The notes under the pieces are model-generated. The model was not told the DNA's origin. It saw only the letters and a program-made list of their open reading frames with translations, and did no database searches. From Streptosporangiaceae bacterium (lineage in GTDB: Bacteria; Actinomycetota; Actinomycetes; Streptosporangiales; Streptosporangiaceae), in NCBI GenBank assembly GCA_030042885.1, contig JASHYW010000437.1, positions 1 through 5,130 on the forward strand: DNA of 5,130 bases, in the 5' to 3' direction. Both the position numbers and the translations under genes were made by a program. Positions 4,975 to 5,130 of the stretch are shown in pieces (positions within the stretch are counted from its first letter, which is position 1; the number at the start of each line of letters is the position of its first letter).

Positions 4975-5130
4975 GCGAATGCCCTTCAGTATTCCGGCTA
5001 TCAGGGATCGCGCCCAGCACGACAGGCAGGTTATCGATCAGCCTGGTGCCGCCCGCGGTGGCCGCCGCCACGATCACCGCCGGGCCCGCCTGACCGGGCT
5101 GGACCTCGGTGAACGTGTGCGGGTCGACCA
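4955..5130 (-). CDS. panC: Pantothenate synthetase PanC, C-terminal end (runs off the right edge)
   Basis: Only the last 57 residues and the stop codon are present. PanC joins pantoate and beta-alanine using ATP to make pantothenate, the substrate of the next gene's product. The visible peptide starts VDPHTFTEVQPGQAG, then a hydrophobic strand (PAVIVAAATAGGTRLIDN, 16-33). These match the end of PanC proteins, where a VD(P/x)xTxEPx segment precedes the LLVAARxGxTRLIDN strand. The last 20 or so residues are variable and rich in His and Asp. The stop lies 20 nt inside coaX in another frame. The panD gene that separates the two in M. tuberculosis is absent here. The assignment rests on a short stretch, but the TRLIDN motif and the neighbouring coaX make it convincing. 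Confidence 0.87.
   Translation of the reverse strand, partial: VDPHTFTEVQPGQAGPAVIVAAATAGGTRLIDNLPVVLGAIPDSRNTEGHSHDAADH

Noticed and set aside
4609..5112. Plus-strand open frame of 167 codons near the right end
   Set aside because: It is antisense to coaX and the end of panC, both with clear family motifs, and its translation is His/Arg-rich with no domain.
1..5130. CRISPR array, insertion sequence, tRNA/rRNA gene or toxin-antitoxin/defence system
   Set aside because: The repeats found are adjacent without unique spacers. No transposase, terminal inverted repeats with a transposase gene, tRNA cloverleaf or known defence domain was recognised in any frame.

Overview
The window is chromosomal DNA from a high-GC actinobacterium. 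The evidence is the high G+C throughout, an Lsr2 nucleoid protein next to ClpC, a stand-alone GNAT-type N-acetylglutamate synthase of the mycobacterial Rv2747 kind, and CoaX next to PanC. This resembles the panC-panD-coaX ... lsr2-clpC1 neighbourhood of Mycobacterium tuberculosis. Here, however, panD and lysS are missing from between these genes, and an NlpC/P60 hydrolase plus argA sit between coaX and lsr2. The order cannot be fixed from this much sequence. A Streptosporangiales- or Streptomyces-like soil actinomycete is a guess, and a mycobacterium looks unlikely.

Layout from left to right: (1) 1-1067, minus strand, the first 355 residues of ClpC, which run off the left edge. (2) 1068-1695, a gene-free spacer of 628 bp. 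It holds the clpC leader with small inverted repeats, a 38-bp direct repeat pair, a 3 x 17-bp tandem repeat and a 26-bp perfect GC palindrome that may end lsr2 transcription. (3) 1696-2019, minus strand, lsr2. (4) 2020-2282, a relatively AT-rich spacer with a good lsr2 promoter candidate and two hairpins. (5) 2283-2432, minus strand, a 49-residue single-pass membrane protein of unknown function. (6) 2509-3030, minus strand, argA. (7) 3127-4131, plus strand, a secreted coiled-coil NlpC/P60 peptidase. (8) 4143-4158, a hairpin between converging genes. (9) 4159-4974, minus strand, coaX. (10) 4955-5130, minus strand, the last 57 residues of PanC, overlapping coaX by 20 nt.

Functionally, panC and coaX catalyse consecutive steps of coenzyme A synthesis (pantothenate formation, then its phosphorylation) and look translationally coupled. 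ArgA catalyses the first step of arginine synthesis. Lsr2 silences AT-rich DNA and ClpC unfolds proteins for ClpP. The NlpC/P60 enzyme acts outside the membrane on peptidoglycan.

I found no mobile element, CRISPR array, RNA gene or defence system. This is mostly a conserved housekeeping neighbourhood. The least explained parts are the repeat-rich lsr2-clpC spacer, the small membrane protein and the structured DNA upstream of lsr2.
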